This document shows, one piece after another, positions 38,140-46,915 of a DNA stretch of 64,000 nucleotides. The translations under genes and the position numbers were made by a program. The stretch spans positions 310,001 through 374,000 of the forward strand of contig NZ_QPJL01000001.1 of NCBI RefSeq assembly GCF_003337565.1, given 5' to 3'. Every line of letters begins with the position of its first letter. The first letter of the stretch is position 1. The notes beneath the pieces are model-generated. The model saw nothing but the letters and a program-made list of their open reading frames with translations, was not told where the DNA came from and made no database searches. The DNA comes from Paracoccus lutimaris. Its GTDB lineage: Bacteria > Pseudomonadota > Alphaproteobacteria > Rhodobacterales > Rhodobacteraceae.

Positions 38140-39455
38140 TCCTGCCGCGCGATTCGATCCGGGGGCGGCTGATCGGCCTTGCGATGGTGCTGACGGGCGT
38201 GGCGCTGGTCGCGGGCTATCTGGCCATCGCCGCCATCCTTGAGGATTTCATCGCCGGCCGCTTCGATGCCGAGACCTCGGCCGTGGCCGATACGCTGATC
38301 GCCGGCGCCACCATCGACGATGCCGGGCGGCTGAATGCCGGCCCCGCCCCCAGCGATCCGCGCTTTCAGATCCCGTTTTCGGGCTGGTTCTGGCAATTGG
38401 CACAGGATGGCCGGGTGGTGGCCAAGTCGCCCTCACTGTTTGACAATGTGCTGAACCCGCCGGACGCGGATTTTTCCGGCGGGGCGGGGATCGGCCCGGA
38501 CGGCGCGGCGCTGCGCGTCACCCGTTATCGCTTTACGCTGCCCGACAGCAGCGGCGCGCTGGCGGTGACCGTCACTGCCCCGCAGGCCGAGATCGACGAC
38601 AGCATGGCGCGGCTGCGCCGTCCCTTGGCAATCTCGTTGACGGTGCTGGGGCTGGCGCTGGCGCTGGCGAGCTTCTTTCAGGTCGCGGCGGGACTGCGCA
38701 GTCTGGACCGGTTGGGCCGCGACATCCGCGAGATCGGCGCCGGCAGATCCGAGGCGCTGCCCCTGCCCCGCGTCGCCGAGCTGCGCCCCGTCGCGCATGA
38801 GATCAACGCCCTGATCGAGCAGAACCGCAAGGTGCTGGCGCGGACCCGCGAGCATGTCGGCAATCTGGCGCATTCGCTGAAAACGCCGCTGGCGGCGCTG
38901 GATAACAGCCTGCCCCCGGATCATCCCGGCCACGCGCTGGTCGCGCGCATGGACCGCCAGATCGGCTGGCACCTGCGGCGCGCGCGCAGCTCGGGCGCGG
39001 CGCGGCTTCTGGGCAGCCATACGCCGGTCGCGCCGGTGGTCGAGGATATCCTGCTGGTCCTGCGCCGCCCGATCACGGATTCGGGGCTGACGGTGCAGGT
39101 CGAACTGCCGCCCTCCCTCGCCTTTGCCGGGGAGCGTCAGGACCTTGAAGAGATGATCGGCAATCTGGTCGAGAACGCAGTGAAATGGGCAACGGGGCGG
39201 ATCCGCATCTCGGGCCGGGCGCAGGGCACGGACCGGCTGCTCATCGCCATCGAGGATGACGGGCCGGGCATGTCCGAAGAGGACTATGCGCAGGCCCTGT
39301 CGCGCGGCACCCGGCTGGACGAAAACGGCCCGCCCGGCACCGGGCTGGGACTGGCGATCGTCAGCGATCTGGCCGCGCTGCATGGCGGGCGGCTGGGGCT
39401 GGAGCGCGCATCTGGTCTGGGCGGGCTGCGGGCCAGTCTGGACCTGCCGGGCTGA
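38136..39455 (+). CDS. Sensor histidine kinase, PhoQ/FeuQ-like
   Basis: The 439-residue kinase has membrane helices at about 12-34 and 164-186 enclosing a roughly 130-residue periplasmic sensor domain, a HAMP-like linker and the phosphoacceptor H246 in NLAHSLKTPLAAL, the form found in PhoQ and FeuQ. The ATPase domain has the N box EMIGNLVENAVKW, DDGPGM and GTGLGLAIV. It is co-translated with the regulator. Its stop is 2 bases from the stop of the converging ABC gene. The signal is not evident from the sensor domain. Confidence 0.93.
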   Translation: MILPRDSIRGRLIGLAMVLTGVALVAGYLAIAAILEDFIAGRFDAETSAVADTLIAGATIDDAGRLNAGPAPSDPRFQIPFSGWFWQLAQDGRVVAKSPSLFDNVLNPPDADFSGGAGIGPDGAALRVTRYRFTLPDSSGALAVTVTAPQAEIDDSMARLRRPLAISLTVLGLALALASFFQVAAGLRSLDRLGRDIREIGAGRSEALPLPRVAELRPVAHEINALIEQNRKVLARTREHVGNLAHSLKTPLAALDNSLPPDHPGHALVARMDRQIGWHLRRARSSGAARLLGSHTPVAPVVEDILLVLRRPITDSGLTVQVELPPSLAFAGERQDLEEMIGNLVENAVKWATGRIRISGRAQGTDRLLIAIEDDGPGMSEEDYAQALSRGTRLDENGPPGTGLGLAIVSDLAALHGGRLGLERASGLGGLRASLDLPG

Positions 39456-39457
39456 AC

Positions 39458-40222
39458 CTATCCCGGCGCACCTTCGCGCGCGAAACCGGCGCTGGCGGCC
39501 AGAAGCGCACGCGCATAATCCGAGGCGGGATCCCCGGCGCGCAGGCGTGCGGCCTCCATCACCTCGACGATTTCGCCGCCGCGCATGACGGCAAGACGGT
39601 CGCACATATGCGCCACCACCGCGAGGTCATGGCTGACCATGACATAGGTGAGGCCGCGTTCCCGCCGCAGATCGGTGAGCAGGTTCAGGATCTCGGCCTG
39701 CACCGAGACATCCAGCGCGCTTGTCGGCTCGTCCAGCAGCAAAAGCCGCGGCTCGGCCGCCAATGCGCGCGCGATCGCCACGCGCTGGCGCTGACCGCCC
39801 GAAAGCTGGTGCGGATAGCGAAAACGAAACCCCTTGCCGAGGCCCACCGAGTCAAGCAGCCGGGTGATGCGGGCGTCGATCTGGTCCATGCCCTGCAGAT
39901 GCAGGGTCTCGGACAGCACGCGGTCCACGGAGTGGCGCGGATGCAGGCTTGCATAGGGGTCCTGAAACACCATCTGCACGGTCTTGTGGAATGCGCGCGA
40001 ACGGTGCTGGCCGCTGACCTTTTCACCATCGACCTCGATCAGGCCCGACCATGTGCCGATCAGCCCGGTGATCGCGCGCAGGATCGTCGATTTGCCCGAG
40101 CCGGATTCGCCGACAAGGCCGAAGCTTTCGCCCTGTGCGACGGTGAAGCCTGCCGATTTCACCGCGTCCACGCGTTCGGGCGGGTCGCCGAACCAGACGT
40201 CGAGATGGTCGATGTTCAGCAT
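39458..40222 (-). CDS. Dipeptide/oligopeptide-type ABC transporter ATP-binding protein (F-type)
   Basis: The 254-residue ATPase has Walker [10 protein letters not shown], signature LSGGQRQRVAIARAL and Walker B RLLLLDEPTSALDVS. It is shorter than OppF or DppF because the C-terminal Cys-containing oligopeptide domain is absent, as in nickel-type and some dipeptide-type ATPases. The start is set at MLNIDHLDVWFGDPPERVDAV; the upstream open frame covers a hairpin element. It is the last gene of a five-gene operon whose binding protein gene is broken. Confidence 0.9.
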   Translation of the reverse strand: MLNIDHLDVWFGDPPERVDAVKSAGFTVAQGESFGLVGESGSGKSTILRAITGLIGTWSGLIEVDGEKVSGQHRSRAFHKTVQMVFQDPYASLHPRHSVDRVLSETLHLQGMDQIDARITRLLDSVGLGKGFRFRYPHQLSGGQRQRVAIARALAAEPRLLLLDEPTSALDVSVQAEILNLLTDLRRERGLTYVMVSHDLAVVAHMCDRLAVMRGGEIVEVMEAARLRAGDPASDYARALLAASAGFAREGAPG

Positions 40223-40238
40223 GGGATCGGCCCTGGCG

Positions 40239-40288
40239 CCGGGGGTTTTCCACCCCCGGACCCCCGGAGGATATTTGGGCATGAAAGA
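40239..40288 (-). repeat. Intergenic hairpin plus dispersed 20-bp motif, copy 1
   Basis: CCGGGGGT and ACCCCCGG form an 8-bp stem at 40239-40259, a second CCCCCGG follows, and GGATATTTGGGCATGAAAGA ends the block. The same 20 bases recur at 54710. It lies between two minus-strand genes. Motifs of this kind are common between genes in Rhodobacteraceae. Confidence 0.6.
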
Positions 40289-40292
40289 TGCA

Positions 40293-41159
40293 TCAGAGGC
40301 CTCCGGGGAATGGGGTGGCGATTTCCTCGTCGCGCCAGCTGTCCTGACGTTGCAGGACCGACAGGCGTTCGACCGGATGGTCGAGGCGCGGCAGGCTGTT
40401 CAGAAGGCCCTGCGTATAGGGGTGGCGGGCGTTTTTCAGGTCATGGGCGGGCAGTTCCTCGACCACGCGGCCGGCATACATGATCAGCACCCGGTCGCAG
40501 AATTCGGCGACGAGGTTGAGGTCATGGCTGATGAAGATCAGGCCCATGCCGCGGTCGCGCACCAGTTTGTCCATGATGCGCAGGACCTCGTTCCTGACCG
40601 AGACGTCGAGGGCCGAAGTGGGTTCGTCGGCGATCAGGATTTCGGGGTCGGGGGCCAGCATCATGGCGATCATGATGCGCTGGCCCATGCCACCCGAAAC
40701 CTCGTGCGGATAGGCGTCAAAGACCCGTTCGGGGTCGCGGATCTGAACCGCCCGCAGCATTTCAAGCGCCTTGTCGCGCGCGGCCTGCGGGGTGGTGCGG
40801 GTGTGCAGGCGATAGCCCTCGGTGATCTGGCGGCCGATGGTCATGACCGGATTGAGGCTGAACTTGGGGTCCTGCATGACCATCGAGATGCGCGCGCCGC
40901 GCAGGGCCCGCATCTGGCGTTCGGGCAGATTCAGGATCGGCTGGCCGTCAAGCTCCATCCGGTCCGCCGTCACCCGTCCGGGCGGGCGCACAAGGCCAAG
41001 GATGGCGCGGCCGGTCATCGACTTGCCGGAACCGGATTCGCCCACGACCCCCAGCCTTTCGCGGCCAAGATCGAAGCTGACGCCGCGCACGGCGTCGAAC
41101 GTGCCCGAACGGGTCGGGAAGCTCACGCGCAGGTTGCGGACCGACAGAAGCGGGCTCAT
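40293..41159 (-). CDS. Dipeptide/oligopeptide-type ABC transporter ATP-binding protein (D-type)
   Basis: The 288-residue ATPase has Walker [10 protein letters not shown], signature VSGGMGQRIMIAMML and Walker B EILIADEPTSALDVS, and the characteristic VMQDPKFSLNPVMTIG. The C-terminal oligopeptide domain is shortened. The ATG overlaps the stop of the upstream permease by 4 bases. Its last codons meet the repeat element that precedes the second ATPase gene. Confidence 0.92.
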   Translation of the reverse strand: MSPLLSVRNLRVSFPTRSGTFDAVRGVSFDLGRERLGVVGESGSGKSMTGRAILGLVRPPGRVTADRMELDGQPILNLPERQMRALRGARISMVMQDPKFSLNPVMTIGRQITEGYRLHTRTTPQAARDKALEMLRAVQIRDPERVFDAYPHEVSGGMGQRIMIAMMLAPDPEILIADEPTSALDVSVRNEVLRIMDKLVRDRGMGLIFISHDLNLVAEFCDRVLIMYAGRVVEELPAHDLKNARHPYTQGLLNSLPRLDHPVERLSVLQRQDSWRDEEIATPFPGGL

Positions 41160-42064
41160 TCCTTGGCCCCTTTCGGATCGAGGACGTCGCGCAACCCGTC
41201 GCCCAAGAGGTTGAAGGCCAGGCTGACGATAAAGATCGCCATGCCGGGCATGGCCGCGACCCACCAGAAATCAAGGATATAGGTCCGCCCGTCCGAGATC
41301 ATTGCCCCCCATTCCGGCATCGGCGGTTGCGCGCCAAGGCCAAGGAAGCCGAGACCCGCCGCCGAGAGGATGATCCCCGCCATGTCCAGCGCCACCCGCA
41401 CGATCATCGACGAGATGCAGAGCGGCCAGACATGGCCGATCAGCAGCCGCAAGGGGCCCGCCCCCTGCAGCCGCGCGGCGGCGATGTAATCGGCATTGCG
41501 GATGGTCAGCGTCTCGGCCCGGGCAAGCCGCGCATAGGGCGGCCATGAGGTGATGGCCAGCGCCAGCACCGCATTGCCGATCCCCGGCCCAAGTGCCGCG
41601 ACAAAGGCCAGCGCGAGGATCAGCTTGGGAAAGGCCAGAAAGATGTCGGTGATGCGCATCAGCACCTGATCGACCCAGCCCCCGGCAAAGCCCGCGACCG
41701 TGCCCACGAATAGTCCGATCACCGGCGCGACCAGCGCCACGGTGCCGACGATGAACAGCGTGATCCGCGAGCCATAGATCAGCCGCGACAGGATATCGCG
41801 CCCCAGCGCGTCCGTGCCCAGCCAGTTCGCCGCCGATGGTGGCTTGAGCCGCCCGGCAAGATCCTGCGCGAACGGGTCCTTCGGCGCGAGCCATGGCGCG
41901 AAGATCGCCATCAGCAGCAGCAGGACCAGAATGATCAGCCCGAACATCGCCAGCTTGTTGGCGCGAAATGTCAGCCAGCCCTGATAGATCGCGCCCAGCC
42001 GCGCCTGTGCGCGGGTCTGGGGCGCGTCGGAAAGCAGCCATTCGCGGGTCGGGATATCGGTCAT
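41156..42064 (-). CDS. Dipeptide/oligopeptide-type ABC transporter permease (C-type)
   Basis: The 302-residue permease has the LGTDALGRDILSRLIYG motif, six hydrophobic helices and the permease loop YIAAARLQGAGPLRLLIGHVWP. The C-terminus NLLGDGLRDVLDPKG is typical of DppC/OppC. It overlaps both neighbouring genes by 4 bases. With its partner it would form the channel for a peptide or a related substrate. Confidence 0.94.
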   Translation of the reverse strand: MTDIPTREWLLSDAPQTRAQARLGAIYQGWLTFRANKLAMFGLIILVLLLLMAIFAPWLAPKDPFAQDLAGRLKPPSAANWLGTDALGRDILSRLIYGSRITLFIVGTVALVAPVIGLFVGTVAGFAGGWVDQVLMRITDIFLAFPKLILALAFVAALGPGIGNAVLALAITSWPPYARLARAETLTIRNADYIAAARLQGAGPLRLLIGHVWPLCISSMIVRVALDMAGIILSAAGLGFLGLGAQPPMPEWGAMISDGRTYILDFWWVAAMPGMAIFIVSLAFNLLGDGLRDVLDPKGAKE

Positions 42065-43185
42065 GATGCCCTCGGATCCAGAACGCGGTAAAGAAGGTCC
42101 GAAATCAGGTTCAGGCCGACGAAACAGGCGCCGACCAGCACCGTACCGCCCAGAACCGCGTTCATGTCGCCCGCCAGCAGCGCCTTGGTGATGTATTGGC
42201 CGATGCCGGGCCAGCTGAAGACGATCTCGGTCAGGACCGAACCTTCGAGCAGCCCGCCAAAGCTGAGCGCGATCACCGTGATCAGCGGCACGAGGATATT
42301 GCGGAAGGCATGGCCCCAGACCACGCGCGCTTCCGACAGGCCCTTGACGCGGGCGGTGGTGACATATTCGGAGGAAAGCTGTTCCAGCATGAAGCTGCGG
42401 GTCATGCGGCTGATATAGGCAAGGCTGAAATAGCCCAAGAGGCTCGCGGGCAGCACGATATGGCTGAAGGCGTCGCGGAACGCCCCCCAGTCGCCAGCGA
42501 TCAGGCTGTCGATCAGGATCATGCCGGTCACCGTCGGCACCATGCCGTCATAGATGATGCCCTGCCGTCCCGGCCCGCCGATCCAGCCAAGGATGCCGTA
42601 AAACAGCAGAAGCCCCATCAGCCCCAGCCAAAAGATCGGCATGGAATAGCCGACCAGCGCCAGCACGCGGGCGATCTGGTCGATCCAGCCACCGCGCCGC
42701 GCCGCCGCGATCACGCCCAGGGGCACGCCCACGCAGACCCCGATCAGCGTGCCCAGCGTGGCCAGTTCGACCGTTGCCGGAAACACCCGCTTAAGGTCCT
42801 CAGACACCGGATGCCCGGTCGAGATCGAGCGCCCGAAATCACCCCGCAGCACCTCGGAGACATAGCGCAGGAATTGCTGCCAGATCGGCTTGTCGAGGCC
42901 CATCGCCTGATAGGCCGCGTCATATTGCGCCTGCGTCGCGCGCTCGCCCACCACCTTCAGCACCGGGTCGATCGGCATGACGCGGCCAATGATGAAGGTG
43001 ATCAGCAAGAGCCCCAGCAGCGTCAGCGCCAGCGACAGCACCAGCCCGCCAAGGCTGCGCGCGCGCCTGCGCAGCCGCGCGCCCCGATGCGACGGCGCCT
43101 CGGCCTTGGGCGGCGTGTTGGCGGGAGGCGTGTTGGCGGGGGGCAGACCCTGCCCCCCGCCGCTGGCTGTGTCGGTCTGGCTCAC
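42061..43185 (-). CDS. Dipeptide/oligopeptide-type ABC transporter permease (B-type) with a Pro-rich N-terminus
   Basis: The 374-residue permease has the usual DppB core from about residue 45 (LVLSLALTLLGLLLITFIIG, VGERATQAQYDAAYQAMGLDKPIWQQ, RVKGLSEARVVWGHAFRNI). Residues 1-44 are a cytoplasmic extension with a short tandem PPANT repeat followed by many Arg. The gene begins 3 bases after the stop of the broken binding protein gene, so translation of the two was presumably coupled. Confidence 0.92.
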   Translation of the reverse strand: MSQTDTASGGGQGLPPANTPPANTPPKAEAPSHRGARLRRRARSLGGLVLSLALTLLGLLLITFIIGRVMPIDPVLKVVGERATQAQYDAAYQAMGLDKPIWQQFLRYVSEVLRGDFGRSISTGHPVSEDLKRVFPATVELATLGTLIGVCVGVPLGVIAAARRGGWIDQIARVLALVGYSMPIFWLGLMGLLLFYGILGWIGGPGRQGIIYDGMVPTVTGMILIDSLIAGDWGAFRDAFSHIVLPASLLGYFSLAYISRMTRSFMLEQLSSEYVTTARVKGLSEARVVWGHAFRNILVPLITVIALSFGGLLEGSVLTEIVFSWPGIGQYITKALLAGDMNAVLGGTVLVGACFVGLNLISDLLYRVLDPRAS

Positions 43186-43188
43186 CCG

Positions 43189-44789
43189 TTACCCTTTCGT
43201 GACCTGACGATACATGGCCGAGCTGACCGCGCCGCCGCTCGTCCAGTGCTGGACGTTCTTCTGCATCCCGACCTGTTCGATCTTCTGGAACAGCGGGATG
43301 ATCGGCGCGATCTCGCGATACTCCTTCTGGATATCCAGATACATCTGCACACGCTTGTCGGTATTGCCCTCCAGCGTGGCGTCAATGGTGGCCTTGTTCA
43401 TCGCATCCGGCACCGCCCAGGAATTGCGCCACGCGAGCTGCGAGATGCCGGCATCGTCGGCATTGTTCGGGTTATAGGCAAAGGTCGAGGCATTGGTGTT
43501 CGGGTCGGCATAGTCCGGCCCCCATTCGCCAAGGAAGATCGGCACCTGCCGTGCGCGGTAAGCGTCCAGCACCTGCGCCCCGGTCATCTGCTGGATTTCC
43601 AGCGTCAGCCCGGCCTGCGCCATGGCGTTCTGCAGCGTCTGCGCGACATTGACATATTCGGGGATGTCGCGAACGACGGTCTTGACGGTGCCCGAGCTGA
43701 CGCCGGCATCGGCGAGGATCTTTTTCGCCTTCTCGACGTCATAGCTCCAGGGATTTTCGTCCGAGGCGCCCAGATAGCCTTCGGGCAGGAAGTTCTGATG
43801 CGTCTTCCATTTCCCCTTGAGGAAGCTCTGCTCTATCCCCTTGTAATCGGCGAGGTATTTCAGCGCCTCAACCACTGCCGGATTTTGCAGCAAGGGGTCC
43901 TTCTGGCTCAGGCCCATGTAAAGGATGCGGCCCTTGGGCTCATTGCCGGTGGCAAGCTTGTCATTGCCGGCGATGCCATCGACATCGGTGGGGGTCAGGT
44001 TCCACGCCACGTCGATATCACCCTGCTCCAGCAACAGCCGCTGGGCGCTGCTTTCCTGTACATGGCGCACGATCACCCGCGCCATGGCCGGCGCGCCCTG
44101 AAAATATTCGGCATTGCCGGCCAGCTGCACCATCTCGTTGGGACGCCAGCCGCCCAGCGAGAACGGGCCGGAGCCTGCGGAATTGGTAGAAAGCCAGGCA
44201 TTGCCGAAATCCTCGCCCTCGGCATGGCTCAGCACGGTTTCCTTGTCGACGACCGAGGCGGCCTCGGCCAAAAGGCAGTTCAGCACATAGGATTGCGCAT
44301 AGGGCTGGTCCAGCTTCAGGGTCAGGCGGTTGCCCTCGAACGTCACCATCTTCTCGGCATTTTCCGGCGTCAGGCCGAATTGCGTCAGGATGAAGGCGGA
44401 GGATTTGTTCAGCTTGACCGCGTGTTGCATGACCAAGCCGCATCCTCGGCGCGGACCGGGTTGCCGGACTGGACCTTGACGCCGTCGCGAATGGTGAAGG
44501 TGATGGTCTTGCCGTCCTCGCCGACCTCCCAGCCCTAGGCGATGGAGGGCTTGATGCCGGCCTGCATGTCCATCGGGTCGAAATCGACAAGCTGGTCGTA
44601 AAGGTTGTTGATGACGTGCTGGCCCGAGAATTCAAAGCTCTGCGCCGGGTCCATGCTGATGATATCGTCGATCTACGCCGCGACGACCAGCGTGTCGGCC
44701 GGGGTCCCGGCATAAGCGGCGGACACAGGTGCCGTCATGGACACGGCCGATGCCATAAGCAGCGCGCGAAGCGGGAATCGATTCTGCAT
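43189..44789 (-). pseudogene. Broken peptide ABC transporter substrate-binding protein gene
   Basis: Reading from the ATG at 44789 gives a signal peptide (MQNRFPLRALLMASAVSMTA) and a typical binding-protein start, but codon 39 is TAG (44673-44675), codon 85 is TAG (44535-44537), and one base is missing near 44431, where the frame jumps from AEDAAW to MQHAVKLNKSSAF. From there to TAA-equivalent stop at 43189 the frame is intact (415 residues, including GSGPFSLGGWRPNE). Each defect falls inside recognisable family sequence, such as VVAA*IDDIISMDPAQSFEF. All three lie within 250 bases, so sequencing error should be excluded; if real, the importer has lost its receptor. Confidence 0.9.
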
Positions 44790-44932
44790 GATGGGTCTTC
44801 CCTGTTGTTACCCCGGTTTTCCGAGACTGGAATTACAAGAGCTGGGCGCGAACTATTCTTTGTCGCAACCCCTTGCTACATGGCCCCGGCGGGATCAAAT
44901 TTTGCTAGCCGGGCTTGCACGCGGGTCCTGCG

Positions 44933-44954
44933 TCCTTCATGTCGGAATGAAGGA
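44933..44954 (+). promoter_or_regulatory. Hairpin covering the ribosome binding site of the GspS-like gene
   Basis: TCCTTCAT and ATGAAGGA form a perfect 8-bp stem with a GTCGGA loop. The right arm contains most of the AAGGAG that precedes the ATG at 44961, so folding would hide the ribosome binding site. Confidence 0.55.
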
Positions 44955-44960
44955 GTGACC

Positions 44961-46184
44961 ATGGACAAGATCGACCTGCCCGAGCGCGCCGGCTGGCGCG
45001 ACGAAGCCGAAAAACTGGGCTTTACCTTCGCCGACATGGAGGGCGAGCCCTATTGGGACGAAACCAGCGCCTATCGCTTTACCCTGCGCGAGATCGAACA
45101 GGATATCGAGGACCCTTCGACCGAGTTGCATGCCATGTGCCGCGAAGCCGTGGCCAAGGTGATCGGGAACGAGGTCTGGCTGACGCGCCTGGGCATTCCG
45201 CGCGCCCATTGGGATCTGCTCGCCCAAAGCTGGGCCCATAACGAGCCGGAACTTTATGGCCGCATGGATCTGGCCTATGACGGCAGCGGCCCGGCGAAAC
45301 TGCTGGAATATAATGCCGACACGCCGACCGCGCTTTACGAATCCGCCTCATTCCAGTGGCTGTGGTTCGAACAGCAGCAAGAGGCGGGCGTGCTCGGCCC
45401 CGAGACCGACCAGTTCAACGGCATCCACGAGGCGCTGGTCGAACGCTGGGCCGAGATCTGCCAGCCCGGCGAGACCGTGCATTTCGCCGGCGACCCCGAC
45501 AATCCCGAGGATTACGCCACCGTCGAGACCCTGGCCTGGGCCGCGCGCGAGGCGGATCTGGGCGCGCAGTTCACGCCGCTGGCGCAGATCGGCCTGACCG
45601 AAGACGGGCAGTTCGCCGACGACCAGTCCCGCGTCATCGGCACGCTGTTCAAGCTTTATCCGTGGGAGGACATGCTGCGCGACGAGTTCGCGCCGCATCT
45701 GCAAAGCAGCCAGACCCGTTTCATCGAACCGCCATGGAAGGCGATCCTGTCGAACAAGGGCCTGCTGCCGCTTTTGTGGCAGATGTTCCCCGGCCACCCG
45801 AACCTGTTACCGGCGTTTTTCCTTGAAGACATCGCCGAGGCGCTGAAAGGCGGCGCCCCTGCCCCCGCTGTCGCCGCGGCCTTTGACGCGGCGCGGGACG
45901 AGCTGGCGCGCGGCCATGTGCTGAAGCCGATCTTTTCGCGCGAGGGCGCCGGCGTCAGCATCTGGGAAAACGGCCGCGAGATCGCCCAGACCCAGGATGA
46001 CAGTTATTCGCATCATCCGATGATCGTGCAGGGGCTGGCGCGGCTGCCCGATTTCGGCGGCTTCCACCCGATTCTGGGGGCATGGATCATCGGCCGCTCC
46101 TGCCGGGGCCTTGGCCTGCGCGAGGATCACTCGCGCATCACCCACAACCTGTCGCGCTTCAAGCCGCATTTCATCGAGGGCTGA
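44961..46184 (+). CDS. Glutathionylspermidine synthase-like ATP-grasp protein (YgiC/YjfC type)
   Basis: The 407-residue protein matches the C-terminal synthetase half of glutathionylspermidine synthase: ELYGRMDLAYDGSGPAKLLEYNADTPTALYE, EPPWKAILSNKGLLPLLWQ and the ATP-grasp stretch KPIFSREGAGVSIWENG. It lacks the amidase domain of the E. coli bifunctional enzyme, as in YgiC and YjfC, whose ligase substrate is unsettled. GAAGGAG precedes the ATG and lies in a hairpin. It is followed 3 bases later by a DUF1190 lipoprotein gene, the same pairing as ygiB-ygiC of enterics, in reversed order. Confidence 0.92.
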   Translation: MDKIDLPERAGWRDEAEKLGFTFADMEGEPYWDETSAYRFTLREIEQDIEDPSTELHAMCREAVAKVIGNEVWLTRLGIPRAHWDLLAQSWAHNEPELYGRMDLAYDGSGPAKLLEYNADTPTALYESASFQWLWFEQQQEAGVLGPETDQFNGIHEALVERWAEICQPGETVHFAGDPDNPEDYATVETLAWAAREADLGAQFTPLAQIGLTEDGQFADDQSRVIGTLFKLYPWEDMLRDEFAPHLQSSQTRFIEPPWKAILSNKGLLPLLWQMFPGHPNLLPAFFLEDIAEALKGGAPAPAVAAAFDAARDELARGHVLKPIFSREGAGVSIWENGREIAQTQDDSYSHHPMIVQGLARLPDFGGFHPILGAWIIGRSCRGLGLREDHSRITHNLSRFKPHFIEG

Positions 46185-46187
46185 GTC

Positions 46188-46799
46188 ATGACCAAGATCC
46201 ATTCCATCCGCAAACGCTCGCGCCATGTGGCGCTGGTTCTGGCCGGAACCGCCACGCTGGCCCTGGCCGCCTGCGAGGACGACCGCGTAGATGCGCAGAG
46301 CTTTCCCGATCTGGAAAGCTGCGTCGCCGCCAGCAAGGAAAACGGCCTGTGGTTCACCGAGGAAGACTGCCGCAAGAACTTCGCCGCCGCCGAACAGGAG
46401 CATCTGGAAACCGCCCCGCGCTACGAATCCAAGGAACTTTGCGAAAAGGAACACGGCGCCGGCCAATGCGAAGGCGATCCGGCAGCGCAGAATTCGGGCG
46501 GCGGGTTTTCCTTCATGCCGCTGCTGGTGGGTTACATGATGGGTTCGATGCTGTCGCGCGGCGGCGGCATCTTCTCGCAGCCGATGGTCAGGACGGCATC
46601 GGGCGGCTATTCGACGCCCAAGGGAGACCAGACCTTCGCCAGCAATCGCGGCACCGGCAAGGTCGCGGCCTCGACCTTCCAGCGCGCGCCCTCGACCATC
46701 GGCAAGCCGCCGATGACGGCCTCACAGGTCAGTCAGCGCGGCGGTTTCGGCGCGGGCGCCACCGCGCGTTCGGGCAGCCGCAGCAGCTTTGGCGGCTAG
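46188..46799 (+). CDS. DUF1190 (YgiB-like) lipoprotein
   Basis: The 203-residue protein has a basic N-terminus, a hydrophobic segment and the lipobox LAAC with Cys29, so it should be a membrane lipoprotein. Further on come FPDLESCVAASKENGLWFTEEDC and ESKELCEKEHGAGQCEG, with four Cys, then a Gly-rich MGSMLSRGGG segment and a Ser/Gly tail ending in SRSSFGG. This build matches DUF1190/YgiB. It is co-transcribed with the ATP-grasp gene; its function is unknown. Confidence 0.88.
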   Translation: MTKIHSIRKRSRHVALVLAGTATLALAACEDDRVDAQSFPDLESCVAASKENGLWFTEEDCRKNFAAAEQEHLETAPRYESKELCEKEHGAGQCEGDPAAQNSGGGFSFMPLLVGYMMGSMLSRGGGIFSQPMVRTASGGYSTPKGDQTFASNRGTGKVAASTFQRAPSTIGKPPMTASQVSQRGGFGAGATARSGSRSSFGG

Positions 46800-46832
46800 G
46801 CGAAACCCGGCGCAAGACGCGCGCGCAGGCGT

Positions 46833-46861
46833 TTGACCCGGCTTGCGTTAGCGCCCCAAAT
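46833..46861 (+). promoter_or_regulatory. Possible eda promoter
   Basis: TTGACC and CCAAAT are separated by 17 bases, 55 bases before the eda start. The -10 match is poor. Confidence 0.35.
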
Positions 46862-46915
46862 TTCGCAATCTGCGGGGCGAAATCGCCCCCCTTTCCCCAT
46901 CACGAAGGTGTTGCC

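Noticed and set aside
42196..44538. A 780-codon plus-strand open frame opposite the permease and broken binding protein genes
   Set aside because: The composition is that of an antisense frame, and the binding-protein remnants on the minus strand are unmistakable.
43189..44789. Amber codons of the broken binding protein read as recoding (pyrrolysine or readthrough)
   Set aside because: A frameshift is also present, no pyrrolysine genes are seen, and the residues at those sites in the family are ordinary.
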